DNA of 64,000 nucleotides from positions 538,014-602,013 of the forward strand of contig NZ_BJFN01000004.1 of the NCBI RefSeq assembly GCF_014189855.1, given 5' to 3'. Below the pieces are notes generated by a model, which saw only the letters and a program-made list of their open reading frames with translations, did not search any database and was not told where the DNA came from. The translations under genes and the position numbers were made by a program. The DNA is from Buttiauxella sp. A111 (GTDB lineage Bacteria > Pseudomonadota > Gammaproteobacteria > Enterobacterales > Enterobacteriaceae). Of this stretch, positions 60,234-64,000 are shown piece by piece (the first letter of the stretch is position 1; each line of letters opens with the position of its first letter).

Positions 60234-60689
60234 TTATCTTTGGATAACACGTACGGCCATTTGAGACTGTTTCTGTACTACAACTGCTGATTTTTGCGTG
60301 CCTTGTTGAATAATGCTTGCCCTATTAGCAGAACCTTGCTGGATAATAAGCGCTGCATTACCAAACGAGTCTTGCTTTATATCTGCATCATTGCCGTAGC
60401 CTGATTGCGAAACATAAGCAAAATTGTAACTCCCTGATTGTTCGACGTTAGCCCGGTTACCAGAACCTGCCTGATTCACAACCGCTAACTGTCTGGTTCC
60501 ATTTTGATCAACCGTGGCATTATTATTAATACCTTGTTGACCAACGATTGCTGCCTGATTTAGCGATGTTCTACTTAATTCATTCATCGCAAAGTTATAT
60601 TCTGAGCGTGCAAGATCAGGATTACTCGCAATAACATAACCAGGCGCACCCAACAATGCTAACATCACAAATAACGATCTGTTCTTCAT
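60234..60689 (-). CDS. csgB: Minor curlin nucleator CsgB
   Basis: Surface-attached nucleator of CsgA polymerisation. It has 151 aa, the E. coli length: signal peptide to YVIA, then curlin repeats (QAAIVGQQGINNNATVDQ and similar). The last repeat is basic (VVVQKQSQMAVRVIQR), as needed for cell attachment. The start is the ATG of MKNRSLF; the open frame upstream is not conserved. It is first in csgBAC. Confidence 0.96.
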   Translation of the reverse strand: MKNRSLFVMLALLGAPGYVIASNPDLARSEYNFAMNELSRTSLNQAAIVGQQGINNNATVDQNGTRQLAVVNQAGSGNRANVEQSGSYNFAYVSQSGYGNDADIKQDSFGNAALIIQQGSANRASIIQQGTQKSAVVVQKQSQMAVRVIQR

Positions 60690-60820
60690 GTTGTCACCCT
60701 GGGCCGGAATACCTCTGCTAATTACATCTGAAAATTCACACACCTAACTTTTGTTAACGCTAACGGTGAAAAGTTATTTCTGCGTTACGGAACTGAGTAT
60801 GTCTGGCGAAACATTTAAAA

Positions 60821-60831
60821 TATCTCACCCG
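60821..60831 (-). promoter_or_regulatory. CsgD box upstream of csgB
   Basis: CGGGTGAGATA on the minus strand is a full match to the CsgD consensus CGGGKGAGNKA, 132 bp before the csgB ATG, in line with direct activation of csgBAC by CsgD. Confidence 0.85.
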
Positions 60832-61387
60832 CACGTTGTATTTTTATATTTCCACTCATTACAAAGTATGAGAGGTATAAAAAAAACCAAATACAACAAA
60901 GGGTTTAGAATGGATAATATTAATTAGCCTGCAACCTTTTAAAACCCAATCGAAAATCACCCCTAATCTTGCCGTTTGGCTGGGTATCCTCGATACGTAT
61001 TTGGCAATTTTTAGTACGATACTGTCACGAAGGTGAGTTTTCTTAAGAGGTGCCACAATTGAGAATGTAACGGCATCATTTTACATATGTTAAGTTTCAA
61101 ATCACCAAAAACACTCAACAATTAATCCATTAAAAACAATGATATAAAATCATTTGTATGAGTTTTAAAATTATGCAAATTATTAATCCTGTACAACTTT
61201 AGTATTAAAACTAAATAGAAAAAACGCCTCAAGGAAACACTTTAATATCTAATGTTACATTTTGTATCATCTTTAACACTTGCTTTAAGATTAGTAACCG
61301 CTAGATTGAAATCAGCAGTAACATTTTGTTTAACACAATAAGTCAGGACGTAATTTAGCGTCATTTGACTGTGTAACATTAATTCAA

Positions 61388-61478
61388 ACACAGCAGTGCA
61401 GCATCTATCAGTACCTCTGGTGAATTAATTTTCTGTTAATTCAGCTGATTGATGCGCAAACTCGGATGGGGTTTCATC
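61388..61478 (+). promoter_or_regulatory. csgD mRNA leader with conserved small-RNA target region
   Basis: The stretch starting ACACAGCAGTGCAGCATCT and ending CCTCTGGTG, and the GGGGTTTCATC next to the ATG, closely resemble the E. coli csgD 5' leader, which is the target of several Hfq small RNAs (OmrA/B, McaS, RprA, GcvB). This suggests the same post-transcriptional repression here. Confidence 0.7.
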
Positions 61479-62144
61479 ATGTTTAATGAAGTCCATACTA
61501 TGAATAGCCAGGCGTTAAATGCTCAAACTTTATTGTTGATCACTAAACCCTCGCTACAAGCAACTGCGTTATTACAGCATCTAAAGTCTTCACTCTCTAT
61601 CAATGGGAAACTGCATAATATTCAACGCTCTCTGGAAGATGTCGTGGGTAATGTTGTAGTGCTTTTTGATATGGTTGAAGCCGATAAAAAGCTGATTAAC
61701 TATTGGCAAGATAACTTGAGTCGTAAACATAACAGTATTAAGTTGTTGTTATTAAACACTCCTGAAGAGTATCAATTCCGTGATATCGAAAACTGGCCAC
61801 ATATTAATGGCGTGTTTTACATGTCTGAGGAAGAGCCACGTGTGGTGGAAGGAATTCGCGGCGTTATGGCTGGCGAATGCTACTTCTCGCAAAAATTAGC
61901 CAGCTATCTGATTAATCACTCAGGAAATTATCGTTTCAATAACGTCGAGTCTTCTCTTTTGACTCACCGTGAAAAGGAAATACTTAATAAATTGCGCATT
62001 GGGGCGTCGAATATCGAAATTGCTCAGTCGCTATTTATAAGTGAAAACACGGTAAAAACACATCTCTATAATTTGTTCAAAAAAATATCCGTAAAGAACC
62101 GCACTCAGGCGGTTTCATGGGCAAACGATAACCTCAGGCGATAA
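61479..62144 (+). CDS. csgD: Master biofilm regulator CsgD
   Basis: LuxR/FixJ-type transcription factor that activates csgBAC and matrix genes. It has 221 aa (E. coli 216): an atypical receiver domain, then a C-terminal helix-turn-helix ([20 protein letters not shown] to [10 protein letters not shown]). The N-terminus has a few extra residues (NSQALNAQ). The start is the ATG of MFNEVH after GGATGGGG; ten upstream codons are open but not conserved. Confidence 0.96.
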   Translation: MFNEVHTMNSQALNAQTLLLITKPSLQATALLQHLKSSLSINGKLHNIQRSLEDVVGNVVVLFDMVEADKKLINYWQDNLSRKHNSIKLLLLNTPEEYQFRDIENWPHINGVFYMSEEEPRVVEGIRGVMAGECYFSQKLASYLINHSGNYRFNNVESSLLTHREKEILNKLRIGASNIEIAQSLFISENTVKTHLYNLFKKISVKNRTQAVSWANDNLRR

Positions 62145-62148
62145 AGCG

Positions 62149-62538
62149 ATGAAATTAAAAACTGCTTTACTGCTGGCGTCAGTACTCATTTGCGCCTCCG
62201 GGGGCGCTCGCGCCGTCGAAGTAGAAGTCCCCGGATTATTAACGGATCACACCGTTTCGTCCGTGGGACACGACTTCTATCGTGAGTTTAGTGATAAGTG
62301 GGAAAGCAGTTTTACTGGAAATTTAACGATAAATGAGCGACCCAGTGCACGTTGGGGAAGCTGGATAACCATTACCGTCGATCAGGATGTGATTTATCAG
62401 GCCTTTTTATTCCCCTCAAAACGTGATTTTGACCGCAACGTCAATGTCGCACTGATTCAAACCGAAGAAGCGATTAATCGCCGGCAAATTGACAAAACAT
62501 TGTTAAGTACTGGCGATTTAACTAGCGATGAATTTTAG
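62149..62538 (+). CDS. csgE: Curli assembly protein CsgE
   Basis: Periplasmic specificity factor that caps the CsgG pore and delivers CsgA. It has 129 aa with a signal peptide ending GARA. The [21 protein letters not shown] segment is conserved. It begins 4 nt after csgD. Confidence 0.95.
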   Translation: MKLKTALLLASVLICASGGARAVEVEVPGLLTDHTVSSVGHDFYREFSDKWESSFTGNLTINERPSARWGSWITITVDQDVIYQAFLFPSKRDFDRNVNVALIQTEEAINRRQIDKTLLSTGDLTSDEF

Positions 62539-62547
62539 GAGGCTGTC

Positions 62548-62964
62548 ATGCGTGTTACTCATGCAGTTTTGTCTTTACTGCTAATTTCGCCCCTGGCGTG
62601 GGGCGGAAATATGACGTTCCAGTTTACCAACCCAAATTTCGGTGGAAACCCTAATAACGGCTCTTTTTTACTTAACTCGGCACAGGCACAGAACTCGTAT
62701 AAAGACCCCAGTTTTGATGACAACTTTGGCATTGAAACCCCTTCCGCTCTGGATAACTTTACTCAGGCTATTCAGTCTCAGCTTCTTGGCGGGTTGCTTA
62801 GCAACATTAATACCGGCAAACCCGGTCGCATGGTCACGAATGATTTCATCGTCGATATTGCTAACACTGACGGGCAGTTGCAGTTAAATGTAACCGACCG
62901 CAAAACAGGAAAAGTATCGACTATACAGGTTGCAGGCTTACAAAATAATTCCACTGACTTCTAG
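62548..62964 (+). CDS. csgF: Curli assembly protein CsgF
   Basis: Extracellular factor that binds CsgG and positions CsgB. It has 138 aa: signal peptide to LAWG, then [18 protein letters not shown], the CsgG-binding start of the mature protein. An AGGAGG site precedes the ATG. Confidence 0.95.
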   Translation: MRVTHAVLSLLLISPLAWGGNMTFQFTNPNFGGNPNNGSFLLNSAQAQNSYKDPSFDDNFGIETPSALDNFTQAIQSQLLGGLLSNINTGKPGRMVTNDFIVDIANTDGQLQLNVTDRKTGKVSTIQVAGLQNNSTDF

Positions 62965-63004
62965 TGGGAATTAAATAATCAAAAAGTATTTAAGGATAAA
63001 CATC

Positions 63005-63838
63005 ATGCAGCGTTTACTTCTCATCGTAGCAGTGTGTTTATTAAGTGGTTGTTTAACAGCACCACCTAAAGAAGCTGCGAAACCTACACTTTTGCCTCGC
63101 GCGCAAAGTTATCGTGATTTAACCCATTTGCCGGAATCTAAAGGTAAGCTTTTTGTCTCGGTTTATAATATTCAGGATGAAACGGGGCAATTTAAACCTT
63201 ATCCAGCAAGTAACTTCTCAACCGCTGTGCCACAGAGTGCGACTTCTATGTTGGTCACGGCATTAAAAGACTCACGCTGGTTTGTTCCATTGGAACGTCA
63301 GGGTTTGCAAAACCTGTTGAACGAACGCAAGATCATTCGTGCAGCCCAGGAAAATGGCACCGTTGCTGAAAACAACCGTAGACCGTTAGATTCGCTGATA
63401 GCAGCAAACGTCATGGTTGAAGGGTCCATTATTGGTTATGAAAGTAATGTGAAATCAGGTGGTGTGGGTGCACGGTATTTTGGTATCGGTGGTGAAACCC
63501 AATACCAGCTTGATCAGATTGCAGTGAACTTGCGTGTGGTCAATGTGAGCACCGGTGAAGTGTTGTCTTCGGTCAACACCAGTAAAACTATCTTGTCTTA
63601 TGAAGTCCAGGCTGGGGTATTCCGTTTCGTTGATTACCAACGGCTGCTGGAAGGTGAAATTGGCTACACCACCAATGAACCTGTCATGATGTGTCTGATG
63701 TCTGCGATAGAAACAGGGGTTATTTATCTGGTTAATGATGGTATTAACCGCGGCTTGTGGGATCTACAGAATCCGAAAGATATTAACAACCCGATACTGG
63801 CGAAATACAGAGAGATGTCAGTCCCTCCTGAATCCTGA
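63005..63838 (+). CDS. csgG: Curli secretion channel CsgG
   Basis: Outer-membrane lipoprotein forming the nonameric curli export pore. It has 277 aa. The lipobox LSGC gives mature Cys1; counting from it, the constriction residues Tyr51, Asn55 and Phe56 (PYPASNF) are all present, so the channel should be functional. It is last of csgDEFG. Its natural terminator is interrupted by an insertion element. Confidence 0.96.
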   Translation: MQRLLLIVAVCLLSGCLTAPPKEAAKPTLLPRAQSYRDLTHLPESKGKLFVSVYNIQDETGQFKPYPASNFSTAVPQSATSMLVTALKDSRWFVPLERQGLQNLLNERKIIRAAQENGTVAENNRRPLDSLIAANVMVEGSIIGYESNVKSGGVGARYFGIGGETQYQLDQIAVNLRVVNVSTGEVLSSVNTSKTILSYEVQAGVFRFVDYQRLLEGEIGYTTNEPVMMCLMSAIETGVIYLVNDGINRGLWDLQNPKDINNPILAKYREMSVPPES

Positions 63839-63851
63839 TAACTCTTCAGGC

Positions 63852-63874
63852 ATAAAAAAACCAGCCTTTGTGGC
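63852..63874 (+). terminator. csgG terminator, right arm removed by insertion
   Basis: AAAAAAACCAGCC followed by a short loop and GGC is the left arm, loop and start of the right arm of a bidirectional-type terminator; the expected GGCTGG plus T-run is broken off where the insertion element begins. Confidence 0.7.
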
Positions 63875-63923
63875 TAATGCCGATCAGTTAAGGATCAGTT
63901 GATCGATCCAGTAGCTGTGTAAG

Positions 63924-63957
63924 AATCCGGAAATGTTCTTCGTTTCCGGATTTTTTT
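63924..63957 (+). terminator. Stem-loop with T-run next to the transposase start
   Basis: AATCCGGAAA / TTTCCGGATT, a perfect 10-bp stem with a 9-nt loop and seven T, ending at the base before the transposase ATG. It should stop transcription arriving from csgG and mask the transposase start in read-through RNA, a common protective device in IS elements. Confidence 0.8.
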
Positions 63958-64000
63958 ATGCATATCGGGCAGGCTCTTGATCTCGTTTCACGTTACGACT
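63958..64000 (+). CDS. IS4-family transposase InsG-like (first 14 codons)
   Basis: The frame reads MHIGQALDLVSRYD, identical to the N-terminus of the E. coli IS4 transposase as remembered; the rest lies outside the window, so it cannot be said whether the gene is intact. The ATG directly follows a terminator-like stem-loop and has no ribosome-binding site of its own in view, consistent with tightly limited expression. Confidence 0.85.
   Translation, partial: MHIGQALDLVSRYD

Larger units (their letters stand above)
60690..61478. promoter_or_regulatory. csgB-csgD divergent regulatory region
   Basis: 789 bp without a gene, AT-rich, containing the csgBAC promoter at the left and the csgD promoter and leader at the right. 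In E. coli the equivalent region is bound by OmpR, IHF, H-NS, CpxR, MlrA, CsgD and others; apart from the CsgD box and the csgD leader, annotated separately, individual sites could not be placed by eye. Confidence 0.75.
63875..64000 (+). mobile_element. IS4-type insertion sequence, left end
   Basis: TAATGCCGATCAGTTAAG at the left edge is the terminal inverted repeat of IS4 as I recall it, and the start of the transposase gene follows in the right place. The element continues past the window. IS4 makes 11-13 bp target duplications; the candidate duplicated sequence is the 11-13 bp ending at 63874. Confidence 0.88.

Noticed and set aside
60859..61056. 65-codon minus-strand ORF in the csgB-csgD region
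   Set aside because: It lies in a known regulatory region, has no ribosome-binding site and matches no family I recognise.

Overview
The window is chromosomal DNA of a member of the Enterobacteriaceae. Gene content and order follow the Escherichia coli K-12 arc from fabG to csgG almost gene for gene, protein lengths are within a few residues of the E. coli orthologues, and the repeats are ERIC elements, which are typical of this family. The species cannot be fixed from the sequence alone. Most of the window is core genome. The exceptions are a large inserted aryl-polyene (APE) pigment cluster, a cold-shock-domain gene beside the flagellar genes, three ERIC units with one or two further vestiges, and the left end of an IS4-type element at the right edge.

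Layout. 0-4 kb, minus strand: yceD-rpmF-plsX-fabH-fabD-fabG (fabG cut by the left edge), a ribosomal protein and fatty-acid/phospholipid initiation operon. 4-9.6 kb: yceF, rluC and rne, the last with a long structured leader. 9.7-21.3 kb: the flg regulon. flgBCDEFGHIJ and flgKL are on the minus strand and flgA and flgMN on the plus strand, with sigma-28 promoters visible before flgK and flgM. 21.5-34.6 kb: a cold-shock-domain protein not in the K-12 order, then murJ, mviM, yceH, rimJ, mdtH, grxB, yceB, pyrC (PurR box and translational hairpin), dinI (LexA box), bssS, solA, yceO, trhO and lpxL; yceI and yceJ are missing. 34.7-44.3 kb: mdtG, msyB, yceK, opgGH, opgC, clsC and ymdB, covering efflux, osmoregulated periplasmic glucan and cardiolipin functions.

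44.5-58.7 kb, minus strand: a 17-gene, mostly overlapping operon for an aryl polyene. It holds ketosynthases (apeC, O, R), a ketoreductase (apeQ), dehydratases (apeI, P), two acyl carrier proteins (apeE, F), an aryl ligase (apeH), acyl/glycosyl transferases (apeD, J), a thioesterase (apeK), export and lipid-handling proteins (apeG, M, N and a DUF3261 lipoprotein) and a phosphopantetheinyl transferase that would activate the carriers. No aromatic ammonia-lyase or methyltransferase gene is present, so the aryl starter must come from elsewhere in the cell.

58.9-63.8 kb: the curli locus (csgBAC plus a ymdA-position gene on the minus strand, csgDEFG on the plus strand), with a perfect CsgD-box match before csgB and a conserved csgD leader. 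An IS4-type element has entered the csgG terminator and runs off the right edge. Pigment and amyloid fibre genes are adjacent, so this stretch looks like a cell-surface and biofilm region.
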